Positions 51,720-60,059 of a stretch of DNA of 64,000 nucleotides are shown piece by piece. The stretch's first letter is position 1, and every line of letters begins with the position of its first letter. The DNA lies in assembly GCA_040756575.1 (NCBI GenBank), contig JBFLYP010000001.1, positions 260,831 to 324,830 on the forward strand. The letters are read 5' to 3'. Below the pieces are notes generated by a model. It was not told the DNA's origin. It was given only the letters and a program-made list of their open reading frames with translations, and searched no databases. This DNA is from DTYU01 sp040756575. GTDB taxonomy: Bacteria; Bacillota; Desulfotomaculia; Desulfotomaculales; Ammonificaceae. A program made the position numbers and the translations under genes.

Positions 51720-52371
51720 CCTCCACCAACTCCTTGGCCCTGTCAAAGTCGTTCTTTTCTATACAGGTTAAAACTTGCGGGCTGACGATCTCTTCGAGCA
51801 ACTCTTCCTTTGTGCCGGGGTACCGGGTGATGACCTCCTCGCGCACCGCACCCAGATAATCCAAAAACTCGCCGAACACCGGCGGGAAAACCCCCTCCAG
51901 TCTCTCCCTGAGCCTTCGCGCCAAAAGCGGGCTTTTCCCCCCCGTGGATATTGCAACCGTTAACTGTCCCCGCCGGAAAACCGACGGAACGTAAAAATTA
52001 CAAAACTCCGGTTGATCGACCACGTTGAGTAAAATGTTCCGTTCCGTGCACTCCCGCGCCACACGAGCGTTTACTTCTCTGTCGTCCGTAGCGCTAATTG
52101 CCAAAAAGGCACCGGCGGTATCACCTTCCTGAAAACCGCGCTTGACCCATTCGACTTCTCCGGCGGCGGCCCAGGCGGCAAGCTCTTCCGTTACCTCAGG
52201 GCTGACCACGCAAACACGGGCGCCGCAATTTAGCAGCATCCGAACCTTACGCGCGGCGACCCTCCCGCCGCCGACCACCAAGCACCGCCGGTCTTTCAGC
52301 TTAATAAAAGCCGGATAAAGCGCTCTTTCCCGCCCGAGCAATCTCCAGCCTCCCTCGCCGTTTTGATCCAA
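51673..52371 (-). CDS. precorrin-2 dehydrogenase / sirohydrochlorin ferrochelatase (CysG N-domain, Met8-like)
   Basis: 232 residues. Y-P-A-F-I-K-L-K-D-R-R-C-L-V-V-G-G-G-R-V-A-A-R-K-V is the NAD-binding start. VVDQPEFCNFYVPSVFRRG and AISTGGKSPLLARRLRE are the catalytic core of CysG-N/Met8/Ylnf-type proteins. It oxidises precorrin-2 to sirohydrochlorin; iron insertion is also possible. With CobA and AhbAB in the same cluster it supplies siroheme for both sulphite/nitrite enzymes and haem. First gene of the operon, about 23 bases downstream of the prenyl synthase. Confidence 0.93.
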   Translation of the reverse strand: MDQNGEGGWRLLGRERALYPAFIKLKDRRCLVVGGGRVAARKVRMLLNCGARVCVVSPEVTEELAAWAAAGEVEWVKRGFQEGDTAGAFLAISATDDREVNARVARECTERNILLNVVDQPEFCNFYVPSVFRRGQLTVAISTGGKSPLLARRLRERLEGVFPPVFGEFLDYLGAVREEVITRYPGTKEELLEEIVSPQVLTCIEKNDFDRAKELVEGVLNRYRPQPPDGAG

Positions 52372-52393
52372 CGCGGCGTGGAACCTTGAACCG

Positions 52394-53362
52394 TTAAAAC
52401 TGGCGCGCTACGATAAACTCGGCAATTGCGTTTAGTTTCTGCCTGCTGGGGATATCCGGCAGCACCCGCAGCGCTCCCTGCGCCTTCATCGCAAACCGGC
52501 GCGCCACTTCAAGGCTATAGGCGACTCCGCCCTCTTCTTCAACTATTCTGATCGCTTCGTTGATTTCTGCTTCGCCCTTTTCACGGGCGCAGAGGATTTC
52601 CCTCAGGCGGCGATGGCCCCGCCCATTCCGGCGCAACACGTAAATCACGGGGAGCGTGGCAATCCCCTCCCGGATGTCCCCGCCGGTAGCCTTTCCCAAT
52701 ACACGCTCGTCCGCAATCAAATCCAGGACGTCGTCCACCACCTGAAAGGCCATTCCGACCGCCAGGCCGTACTGCCCCAACGCCTTGCTTATAATCCGCG
52801 GGGCGCCGCAAACCAGCGCACCGAGTTCAGACGCCGCGGCGATCAAAACGGCCGTTTTCCTGCGGATGCGGCCAAAATAGCCGCTCAGGGTCTGACGGGG
52901 GCTGAAGCAGGCCGCGGCCTGGGCAAACTCGCCCGTGCATACCTCCATACAGGTCGCCGCCATTTTCTTACTGACCGCCGGTTCTGCGTAACCGGCAATG
53001 ATTTCAATCGCCCTGGCGAAAAGCATATCCCCTGTGCGGATCGCCACGTTGTTGTCCCAGATCGCCTGTACCGTAGGCCGGCCGCGCCGGACTAAAGCCC
53101 CATCAACCACATCGTCGTGAACCAGGGTGGCCATATGTATGAGCTCCACGGCAACCGCAAGCGGTGCCACCTTCTCCAGGTCATAACGGCCGAAACGGCC
53201 GCCGAAAAGAGCAAAGGCCGGTCGCAGGCGTTTCCCTCCGGCAGCGAATAAATGAGCGGCGGCGCTATCAAGCATCGTTTCCGAGCTCGTTATAACATCC
53301 CTGAGCTGCGCTTCAATATAAGACAAATCATCCTTGATTTCATTAAAAAAATCAAGCATCAT
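52394..53362 (-). CDS. polyprenyl (heptaprenyl-type) diphosphate synthase
   Basis: 322 residues. FARM motif in LVHDDVVDGALVRRGRPT and second aspartate-rich motif in FQVVDDVLDL; GGKRLRPAFALFGG binds IPP. This is the long-chain trans-prenyl synthase that builds the side chain of menaquinone. The residues before DDxxD, which set chain length, suggest a long-chain (C30-C40) product, but the exact length is not readable. Menaquinone genes are not present nearby. The upstream 94 bases hold no gene. Confidence 0.9.
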   Translation of the reverse strand: MMLDFFNEIKDDLSYIEAQLRDVITSSETMLDSAAAHLFAAGGKRLRPAFALFGGRFGRYDLEKVAPLAVAVELIHMATLVHDDVVDGALVRRGRPTVQAIWDNNVAIRTGDMLFARAIEIIAGYAEPAVSKKMAATCMEVCTGEFAQAAACFSPRQTLSGYFGRIRRKTAVLIAAASELGALVCGAPRIISKALGQYGLAVGMAFQVVDDVLDLIADERVLGKATGGDIREGIATLPVIYVLRRNGRGHRRLREILCAREKGEAEINEAIRIVEEEGGVAYSLEVARRFAMKAQGALRVLPDIPSRQKLNAIAEFIVARQF

Positions 53363-53456
53363 TTTAATCTGATACCCTGTTTAGCTTAAGTTTGAAATAT
53401 TCGTCTTTGTACTGCAAAATCCTCCCCCATATGAAAAAAATATCCCGTTAATAACC

Positions 53457-54083
53457 TTATTCACTTGGAGGCTTTCCTTTCCAAACCCGGTCACCGCGGT
53501 AAAAAAACCCGTCGCTCTTATAATAAGGAATTTCATCGACATCGACCACTGAGCCGCGGTCTTCCTCTTCCAACTCCTCGGTCTCCGTAGACAGGCCGTG
53601 CTGAGCTACATCCTCCCATGCGTCCTCCTGGTCGTAAATCAGGCTTTCATGGCGGGGGTGAGTCCAGGGAGTCCGCAAAACCGTTTCCTCCACCGGCCGC
53701 ACCCGCTGCCTTTCCTGCTCCTCCTGCTCCTCCTTGCATTCACGGCACATCGTCGTGTAGGGCACCGCTTCCAGCCGTTCGAACGAAATCGGTACACCAC
53801 ATGCCTCGCAGTACCCGTAGCGCCCTGATTCCATCCTGTCCAAAGCGTCCTCGATCGCCCGCAGCTTGAGCTCCGCATCATCCTTTAAAGCCAGGTCTTT
53901 CGAGCGCTCGAAAACCTCACTGGCGATGTCCGCCGGATGGTTATCGTAAAGTGAAAGTTCGCCCACCGACTCCCCCAGCGACATCTCCAGGCCCGTTTCA
54001 CCGATGCTTTCAATCCGCCGTCTCAGTTCCTCCCGCTCTTTCAGAAGTCGCTCTTTGAAATGTGCCTGTCTGGCCTCATCCAT
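53457..54083 (-). CDS. TraR/DksA-type zinc finger protein (YteA-like)
   Basis: 208 residues. An N-terminal coiled coil (KERLLKEREELRRRIESIGE) is followed by DNHPADIASEVFERSKDLAL and the C4 finger C-E-A-C-G ... C-R-E-C (about 97-122). The acidic C-terminal half includes a D-Q-E-D-A-W-E-D-V-A-Q-H-G segment. This is the YteA/sporulation family of Firmicutes; unlike DksA its coiled-coil tip lacks an obvious D-x-x-D-x-A. A role at RNA polymerase is plausible but unproven. Confidence 0.84.
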   Translation of the reverse strand: MDEARQAHFKERLLKEREELRRRIESIGETGLEMSLGESVGELSLYDNHPADIASEVFERSKDLALKDDAELKLRAIEDALDRMESGRYGYCEACGVPISFERLEAVPYTTMCRECKEEQEEQERQRVRPVEETVLRTPWTHPRHESLIYDQEDAWEDVAQHGLSTETEELEEEDRGSVVDVDEIPYYKSDGFFYRGDRVWKGKPPSE

Positions 54084-54119
54084 ACAACGCGCCTCCTACG
54101 TCAATATATTAATACGGCA

Positions 54120-54428
54120 CTAATATAAGTGAAGTTCAACCATACGCACCACTTCGGCAATAAACTTCCCTATTCCGGGGAGATTTGCGGCCACCACGTT
54201 GCGCAAGAGGTAAACTGCAATTGCCCCCAGGATGGCAAAACCGACCGCGATTCCTACCCCGCGTGCAACACCGGCGATGAAGTTGATGTACATCAGCCGC
54301 CAGGGCCGCTCGAGGAGGTGGACGTACTCCGCCAGCTTCATTTTCTCCATCGCCACGCTGAGCTGTTCAATCTTCTCTACCAGCAGCCGAACTCCCGTTT
54401 TTTCATCCTCAGCCGCCACAAAAACCAC
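54120..54428 (-). CDS. DUF5665 family membrane protein
   Basis: 102 residues. A cytoplasmic helix L-V-E-K-I-E-Q-L-S-V-A-M-E-K-M-K-L-A-E-Y is followed by L-E-R-P-W-R-L-M-Y-I-N-F-I-A-G-V-A-R-G-V-G and a membrane span AVGFAILGAIAVYLLRNVVA, ending in an amphipathic tail. The L-x-x-P-x-R-L-x-x-x-N-F-x-x-G-x-x-x-G-x-G pattern is typical of DUF5665; function unknown. It lies 36 bases after the DksA-like start in the opposite reading order, as the upstream gene of that pair. Confidence 0.72.
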   Translation of the reverse strand: MVFVAAEDEKTGVRLLVEKIEQLSVAMEKMKLAEYVHLLERPWRLMYINFIAGVARGVGIAVGFAILGAIAVYLLRNVVAANLPGIGKFIAEVVRMVELHLY

Positions 54429-54575
54429 CTTCCCCGAACTTACTCTAAAAAACTCCCCGCCGGTTAACCTTTTTTAATTTTCCCCCATGGAACTCAAATA
54501 AAAAAGACCTAAAATGAACCCCAAAAGGAACCTTAAAGAGGAAACGAGCGACCTGGTCATGGTGAGGTAATCTGC

Positions 54576-54639
54576 CGCAGTAATGCGAAGCTCATCGCCG
54601 CGCCCCACGGAAGAAGAACGCATTCTCGGAGAAGGAGGG
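54576..54639. repeat. R1 interspersed repeat, inverted partial copy (copy f)
   Basis: Holds GCAGTAATGCGAAGCTCATC and CCCCACGGAAGAAGAACGCA, the reverse complement of the R1 left half. It faces the plus strand, where GGAGAAGGAGG then precedes a GTG at 54649. The rest of 54429-54724 contains no convincing gene. Confidence 0.9.
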
Positions 54640-54724
54640 ATAAAATCCGTGAAGAGTAAATCCAAATTTCTAAGTTGCGGGGGCTTTGGTTAGTTTGTCA
54701 TCAATGCCCTGAAGGAGGCGAAAG

Positions 54725-55468
54725 TTATGGTTTTGTGGAAACAATGATCGTCTTCGTCCTCTCATCCCAATCCACTTTACCGCCGATTTCCTTCACAAAT
54801 GAACGCAATTCGACGAGGGTTCTTCCGTCAATCACGCAGAAAGGTACATTGGTCGCAACCCGGCCGTTGATCACCAAGCGGGGATTGACAGGAGGCTGTT
54901 TCTCGCCCGGCAACGCAACGCCGAAATAATCGGCCACTGCCTGTGCCAGTGCCCTCGCCGTCCGCATTCTGAACTCAGGCTGGGCCAGCAGCTGCTCCTC
55001 CTGCGGGTTGCTTATAAAGGCTACTTCGGCAAGCACCGCCGGCATGGCAGTTTTGCGAAGGACATAAAAGCCAGCCGTCTTTACGCCCCGGTCACGCAGA
55101 CCAAGGGCCTGAACAAGTCTGGTCTGCACACTTTTAGCCGCCTCGGCTCCTTTGCCGCCTTCCTTAAAACAGTATGTTTCCGTTCCGTTGGCACCCTGAT
55201 CGGCCGCACTGTTGCAGTGAATGCTCAAAAAAAGATCTGCCCCTACCCGGTTAGCTATCTCAGACCGCATGGCAAGGTCGCGGTTCTTATCAGCAGGCCA
55301 GGGCACCTGGTCGCTGGTTCTCGTAAACACCACCTCTACCGGTGAGTCGCTAAGAAAAGAGCCTACCTCCAGTGCGACAGACAGTGTAACGTCTTTCTCT
55401 TTCAGCCCGGTGGGGCCGATCGCCCCCGGGTCATATCCCCCGTGACCGGGGTCTAAGCACAAACGCAT
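54725..55468 (-). CDS. N-acetylmuramoyl-L-alanine amidase with copper-amine-oxidase-N-like domain
   Basis: 247 residues from ATG at 55468 (AAGGAG upstream; a TTG four codons earlier abuts that site). Amidase_3 domain at about 1-175: LDPGHGGYDPGA (Zn His), D-L-F-L-S-I-H-C-N-S-A-A-D (Zn His) and V-L-A-E-V-A-F-I-S-N (catalytic Glu). The last 60 residues (V-I-N-G-R-V-A-T-N-V-P-F-C-V-I-D-G-R-T-L-V-E-L) match the copper amine oxidase N-terminal-like wall domain. No signal peptide is apparent, unlike CwlD. It cleaves the MurNAc-L-Ala bond; export route unclear. Confidence 0.9.
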   Translation of the reverse strand: MRLCLDPGHGGYDPGAIGPTGLKEKDVTLSVALEVGSFLSDSPVEVVFTRTSDQVPWPADKNRDLAMRSEIANRVGADLFLSIHCNSAADQGANGTETYCFKEGGKGAEAAKSVQTRLVQALGLRDRGVKTAGFYVLRKTAMPAVLAEVAFISNPQEEQLLAQPEFRMRTARALAQAVADYFGVALPGEKQPPVNPRLVINGRVATNVPFCVIDGRTLVELRSFVKEIGGKVDWDERTKTIIVSTKP

Positions 55469-55651
55469 ACTTACAATCAACTCCTTCCGCTAACCGGTTT
55501 TAAGTAACATTCTGCGTTGACCATAATTTCCCTGCTTCCCTCAAAAGTAATATTATGGCTCGTTAACCCCATTCTCCCCATAACTTTCCCAAGGTCACAG
55601 CGAACACTTCAAGACCTCCCGGAATAGAGTGTATTTAAAGGGGTAACGGTT

Positions 55652-56533
55652 ATGCTTTATATTGTTCAGTCCGGCGACACTTTGTTTGAGATTTCAAGAC
55701 GATTCGGCACGACGGTCCCGGCGATACTGGAAGCCAACGTGATCTGTAATCCGGACTTGATTTTTGTCGGCCAGCCATTGATAATACCCCGTCCGGGGTT
55801 ACAACTGCCAAAGGCCGGCGGAGGACCGTACTACGTAGTACTGCCCGGAGATACGTTGTGGTGTCTTGCCAGGCAGTTCAATACAACCATCAGCGTCTTG
55901 GCAGCGATCAACCAAATACCAAACCCGAATCTGATATTTGCCGGTTCTGAACTGCTGATTGGTCCGGAAGTTCCAGACCCTGAGGTACTAAAAGAAACCT
56001 GGGAGCGCACGGCGGAACAATTCTGCGATGTCATGAGCTCGCTCCAAATTCACGGCATCTATTACATCGGCTCTTTTCAATGGGAGGCGCTTGGAAGAAG
56101 AGCTGTTCCTTACCTGCTCCAGTTGCTAAGTAATCCCTGCGATGTCGTGCGTATCTACACGGTGATAAGCTTCGGCCGGCTCAGCCTTGACCGGCAGGTT
56201 AGGCAAGCGCTGAAGGAAGTGCTCAACGACCCTGCCGTTGCCGACCTGGCAGGCTTCGCCCTGCGAAGAATCGAACTTGCCCAACAAGGGCGGGAAAGGG
56301 TGCACATCCTGACAAACGATAGCACGCTTCTCGCGGAGCCGAACCTCGGGGCTCAGGGAACACTTTTGCCGTCAGGTACTGAAGTGGTCGCGCTGCGGTG
56401 GTACATTCCGAGTCCTACCGGAGAGGAGGGCCCTCGCGGCGGCATTCAGGTATATGACTATGTCCAGGTGGTTGCAACCGGACAAAAAGGGTTTTTGGCG
56501 CGGGCAGGCTTTAACGAAATACTATTGATCTGA
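55652..56533 (+). CDS. protein with two LysM domains, HEAT-like middle and SH3-like end
   Basis: 293 residues. LysM 1 at about 2-46 (Y-I-V-Q-S-G-D-T-L-F-E-I-S-R-R-F) and LysM 2 at about 61-106 (Y-V-V-L-P-G-D-T-L-W-C-L-A-R-Q-F). A helical stretch at about 115-215 includes GRRAVPYLLQLLSNPCDVVR, like a HEAT repeat. The end has an SH3b-like pattern (V-H-I-L-T-N-D-S-T-L-L-A-E-P-N). No signal peptide precedes LysM, as in some spore-coat or cortex proteins (SafA type). It is one of few plus-strand genes, with AAAGGGG before ATG. Function unknown. Confidence 0.78.
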   Translation: MLYIVQSGDTLFEISRRFGTTVPAILEANVICNPDLIFVGQPLIIPRPGLQLPKAGGGPYYVVLPGDTLWCLARQFNTTISVLAAINQIPNPNLIFAGSELLIGPEVPDPEVLKETWERTAEQFCDVMSSLQIHGIYYIGSFQWEALGRRAVPYLLQLLSNPCDVVRIYTVISFGRLSLDRQVRQALKEVLNDPAVADLAGFALRRIELAQQGRERVHILTNDSTLLAEPNLGAQGTLLPSGTEVVALRWYIPSPTGEEGPRGGIQVYDYVQVVATGQKGFLARAGFNEILLI

Positions 56534-56676
56534 CAAGAGATTTTACGCAAAAGGTTTTACCTGACTATATATACTTCATTCCCGTTTTTTCACTCCCCGC
56601 CTTTCATATCCGGCTCTCAACTATCCCGGCGTGAACCGCGCCGACTTATTCTGCCGGGTGGCCACAACCGGTACTA

Positions 56677-57891
56677 TCACACCCTCTCAGCTTTTCCCGA
56701 ACGCCCGGCCCCCATAGCCGGAGCCGGTTTCGGCAACCAGAGCATGGTTAACGTCGCCGCCACCCACAAAGCGCAGGTTACGATAAATGTTGCCGGCAGT
56801 CCGAAATAGTCTCCGGTAAAGCCGAGGACAATCGGCGCCACCACCAGCCCCAGGTCGCCGAAGGAACGATAGAATCCCATAGCCGTCCCCCGGACCTCGT
56901 CCGGGGCAAAGTCGCCCACCAGTGCAGCCGGAATGGTGGAGACAAAACCGCCGCCGATGCTCAGCAATATCGAGGCGATTATGATAAGCGGCACGGTGTC
57001 GGCCCATCGGAAAAGAAAAAAGCCGCCGGCAGCCACCACCGCCCCCGGGAGCATGACATTACGCCTCCCGAACCTGTCGGCGAGAAAACCGGAGGGAAAA
57101 AATAAAAGCATGGTAAGACCGCCTACCATCATAAAAACCAGGCCGGTTACACGGCTGTCAAGGCCCAGTTGTTCTTCAATCATGACAGGTAGGATGGTCC
57201 ACAGTAAGCCGTTGAAGCCGAACCGGAACGCAAAATTCACAAAATAGACGACGCCGAGGTTCTTCGTAAGGACATGCTTCCAACTTACTCCCGGATTGGC
57301 CGCCGGTTTTGGTGTAATCGGCCCCGAACGCGCGGGGCGGGTTTCACGCGTAAGTACAAGGGAAGTCCCGGCAGCGGCTGCTGCCAGGACACCGAACATC
57401 ATAAAAGGAGAATTAAGCCCGTACCTATAAGCGAGCCAGCCGCCTATTCCCGGCCCGAAGAGGGCGCCCAGGTGGTACCCCATCATATAAAGACCGGTTG
57501 CCTTTCCCCTGTTTGTTTCATCAGCCATATCTATAACCATGCTCAGTGCAGCGGTTGCATAAAGAGCGGCACCGATGCCGACAAGCGCCTGCCCTAAAAA
57601 CAGCATCTCGACTCCTGTAGCGGACCAGGACACCAGCGCCCCCGTAGCGGTAACCGACATGCCGATGGGAACGAAGGGTTTGCGCCCCCACCGGTCCGCA
57701 AGCACCCCGGCAGGAAAGCCGACGAGCATCCGCATGCTGCTGTTCATTGCCAGTACAAACCCAACGACAGTGAGGGAAACACCAAACTTATGGGCGTAAT
57801 TGGGCAGGATGGGGCTGATCGCACTGGAACCGGTCATAATAACAAACATGATTGCGGAAAGGCTAAGAACGGGGACAATGATACGCTTCAT
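56677..57891 (-). CDS. MFS transporter
   Basis: 404 residues from ATG at 57891, with AAAGGAG 7 bases upstream; the open frame extends 53 codons further but without membrane character. Twelve membrane spans. The MFS loop motif is G-V-L-A-D-R-W-G-R-K-P (between spans 2 and 3) and its counterpart is G-F-L-A-D-R-F-G-R-R-N in the second half. ALSMVIDMADETNRGKATGL recalls drug-efflux members of the DHA1 type. Substrate unknown; no regulator is adjacent. Confidence 0.88.
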   Translation of the reverse strand: MKRIIVPVLSLSAIMFVIMTGSSAISPILPNYAHKFGVSLTVVGFVLAMNSSMRMLVGFPAGVLADRWGRKPFVPIGMSVTATGALVSWSATGVEMLFLGQALVGIGAALYATAALSMVIDMADETNRGKATGLYMMGYHLGALFGPGIGGWLAYRYGLNSPFMMFGVLAAAAAGTSLVLTRETRPARSGPITPKPAANPGVSWKHVLTKNLGVVYFVNFAFRFGFNGLLWTILPVMIEEQLGLDSRVTGLVFMMVGGLTMLLFFPSGFLADRFGRRNVMLPGAVVAAGGFFLFRWADTVPLIIIASILLSIGGGFVSTIPAALVGDFAPDEVRGTAMGFYRSFGDLGLVVAPIVLGFTGDYFGLPATFIVTCALWVAATLTMLWLPKPAPAMGAGRSGKAERV

Positions 57892-58345
57892 ACGGCTGCT
57901 CCTTTCTCCATCCCGGGACCAGTGACAGGTTGCTACCGGTGTTAAGAGCCGGACGACTTTGAAGGCACCGGAAACCCAACCGTTCCTTCGACTCATTAAC
58001 CCGAACCGCGCCGCCGCCAAACCGGGTTCTTTGAGGTTCCTCTTAAACAAAGGTTAAATTCGCCAATCTTTGCAGGGTTTCCTCTAAATAGAGGCAAAAA
58101 GAGGTTTTGATACCACCCGTTTTGCGAAACTTTACCGTAATAATTCCGCTCATTCAACCGCCCCGAAAAACGCATCGCTGCAACCGGCATGCCTTGAGCC
58201 GAGATTCGCTGTATGCGTACTCAAAAACGTCTATCACCAAAATTGACGCCGTCTCGGACAAAGGCCTGCACTACACTCGTTACCATATAAGCCATTGAAA
58301 TCCCCAAAGATTACAGGCCTTTAACCGAAACTAAAAAAGGGCCTC
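57892..58345. other. 454-base gap without a convincing gene
   Basis: Contains the MFS ribosome site (57898-57905), a small hairpin CCTCT-AAAT-AGAGG (58081-58094) and the surE terminator at its right edge. Short frames on both strands lack ribosome sites and family resemblance. Confidence 0.5.
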
Positions 58346-58356
58346 TTAAGCCCTTT
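58333..58356 (-). terminator. terminator overlapping the surE stop codon
   Basis: AAAGGGC / GCCCTTT (58350-58356 with 58336-58342) with a TTAAGAG loop, followed on the minus strand by TTTTTT. The surE stop (58346-58348) lies in the loop. Confidence 0.85.
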
Positions 58357-59194
58357 CCCGGACATCTTTAGCCAAGGTCGGTCCCTTTTCGCCGAGCAGT
58401 TCTTCCCGCGACCAAGGCAAGGACCACTCTTTGAGTTTCTCTACAAACAGATAGTCAGTTAAATCAATATGAACCGGCGTAATAGAAATGTACCCTTCCT
58501 TCACCGCCCTCACGTCGGTATCGGAGTCATTGCCGTTCATATCCAAAGGCTCCCCCGCCATCCAGAAATAGACCCTTCCCCGCGGGTCCGTCCGGCGGTC
58601 AATGACGTTGACGTAACGGATGTTCCCGAGTTTGGTTACCTTTACACCGCGCGGGACGCCGGGCGGTACATTAATATTGAGCAGTGTCCCCGCGGGTATA
58701 ACCTGCCGGACGAATTCAGGTAAAAAATCCTCGATGAAATGAACCGCCCTGGAGAAATCCGGTTCATCATGGGTAGCAAGCGAAACAGCCACGGAAGGTA
58801 TCCCGTTGATAATGCCTTCAAAGGCCGCAGAAACAGTACCTGAATAAAGGACATCGGTTCCTACGTTCGGTCCCAAATTGATCCCGGCAATCAGGAAATC
58901 CGGCTTTTCCGGTAAAAGCGCCTCAAGCCCTAATTTGACGCAGTCTGCGGGTGTACCGTCTACCACCCATCCCCGGACCCGCTGGCTTCTAAAACCTGCT
59001 TCGCGAACCCTGAGCGGCCGGTGAACAGTAATCGAATGACCGGTGGCACTTCTTTCCCTGTCGGGCGCAATCACGTAAAGCTCGCCAAATCGTTCCAAAG
59101 CCTTTCTTAAAACACTGAGGCCTTCAGCAAATATTCCATCGTCGTTCGTCAACAATATCCGCAAAATATCCCTCTCTCCCCGCGCCCTACTCAC
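58346..59194 (-). CDS. surE: 5'/3'-nucleotidase SurE
   Basis: 282 residues from GTG at 59194, overlapping the upstream stop as GTGA. An in-frame TTG at 59164, with GGAGAG upstream, gives the more usual start L-R-I-L-L-T-N-D-D-G-I and may be the real one (272 residues). L-L-T-N-D-D-G-I (metal Asp pair), SATGHSITVHRPLR, D-G-T-P-A-D-C-V-K and AGINLGPNVGTDVLYSGTVS are diagnostic. It dephosphorylates nucleoside monophosphates. Confidence 0.96.
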   Translation of the reverse strand: MSRARGERDILRILLTNDDGIFAEGLSVLRKALERFGELYVIAPDRERSATGHSITVHRPLRVREAGFRSQRVRGWVVDGTPADCVKLGLEALLPEKPDFLIAGINLGPNVGTDVLYSGTVSAAFEGIINGIPSVAVSLATHDEPDFSRAVHFIEDFLPEFVRQVIPAGTLLNINVPPGVPRGVKVTKLGNIRYVNVIDRRTDPRGRVYFWMAGEPLDMNGNDSDTDVRAVKEGYISITPVHIDLTDYLFVEKLKEWSLPWSREELLGEKGPTLAKDVRERA

Positions 59195-59373
59195 GTCTCG
59201 TAAATGGAAATCGTCATCTCATTTTTTGCGCTGTCTTTAGTGAGTCCAAAAAGGACTTTTTTATGCTTGAGCATCTTATTTAAAAAATCAACCACGCGGT
59301 AAAGTTCCTCGCATTCTTGAAATGAGCGCGTACCAATTAAGGTCAGTTTAGGGGGTTCCTTAGACTTCAACAT
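59191..59373 (-). CDS. YpmA-like (DUF4264) small protein
   Basis: 60 residues: K-L-T-L-I-G-T-R-S-F-Q-E-C-E-E-L-Y-R-V-V-D-F-L-N-K-M-L-K, then V-L-F-G-L-T-K-D and M-T-I-S-I-Y-E-T. This matches the short DUF4264/YpmA family of Firmicutes, function unknown. The ATG at 59373 has AAAGGTGGG 5 bases upstream. It lies 26 bases after folE and is coupled to surE by a 4-base overlap. Confidence 0.82.
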   Translation of the reverse strand: MLKSKEPPKLTLIGTRSFQECEELYRVVDFLNKMLKHKKVLFGLTKDSAKNEMTISIYET

Positions 59374-59399
59374 CCCCCACCTTTCAGGCAGTATATTTC

Positions 59400-59975
59400 T
59401 TACGTTCGAGATTCGCGACCCCTGATAAGGGAAAACGCTTCTGCTCGCGTGGCAGGATTCTGCTTGAACACACCGCGCACCGCAGATGTCACCGTTTGTG
59501 CACCGGGCTTCTTAACCCCACGCATTGTCATGCACATGTGCTCGGCTTCAACAACCACCAGGACCCCTCGTGGTTCAAGCCTTTCCATTATAGCATCCGC
59601 TATCTGACTGGTCAATCGCTCTTGCAGCTGCGGCCGCCGCGCGTATCCCTCCACTACCCTGGCTAATTTACTCAACCCCGTGATGTTTCCCGCCCGCGGA
59701 ATGTATGCGACGTGAGCGACCCCGAAAAACGGCAGGAGGTGGTGCTCGCAAACGGAGTATACCGGTATGTCCCGCACGAGAACCATTTCTTCGTGGTCTT
59801 CGGCGAAATACTTCTCCAGGTGCACAGCCGGGTCTTCCTCAAGGCCGGCAAATATCTCCGCGTACATCCGGCCGACGCGAAACGGTGTCTCCCGGAGCCC
59901 CTCCCGTTCCGGGTCTTCGCCGATTGCTTCAAGAATCGCCCTTACCGCTGATTCAATTTTCTTCTGGTCAAACAC
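59400..59975 (-). CDS. folE: GTP cyclohydrolase I
   Basis: 191 residues. E-G-L-R-E-T-P-F-R-V-G-R-M, PVYSVCEHHLLPFFGVAHVAY (zinc Cys and His), G-L-S-K-L-A-R-V-V-E, RPQLQERLTSQIADAIMERL and M-C-M-T-M-R-G-V-K-K-P-G (second zinc Cys). It turns GTP into dihydroneopterin triphosphate, shared by folate and queuosine synthesis. It lies just downstream of the que genes, separated by a MITE-like element, and no folate genes are near, so supply to QueD is likely. Confidence 0.97.
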   Translation of the reverse strand: MFDQKKIESAVRAILEAIGEDPEREGLRETPFRVGRMYAEIFAGLEEDPAVHLEKYFAEDHEEMVLVRDIPVYSVCEHHLLPFFGVAHVAYIPRAGNITGLSKLARVVEGYARRPQLQERLTSQIADAIMERLEPRGVLVVVEAEHMCMTMRGVKKPGAQTVTSAVRGVFKQNPATRAEAFSLIRGRESRT

Positions 59976-60059
59976 CTCAAGCTCCCCCTTTTACAGCCTG
60001 AAAGACTGAGTTCCCAACGTCATCTGGTGCTACACATCCCGGCACCGGCACACTGACAG

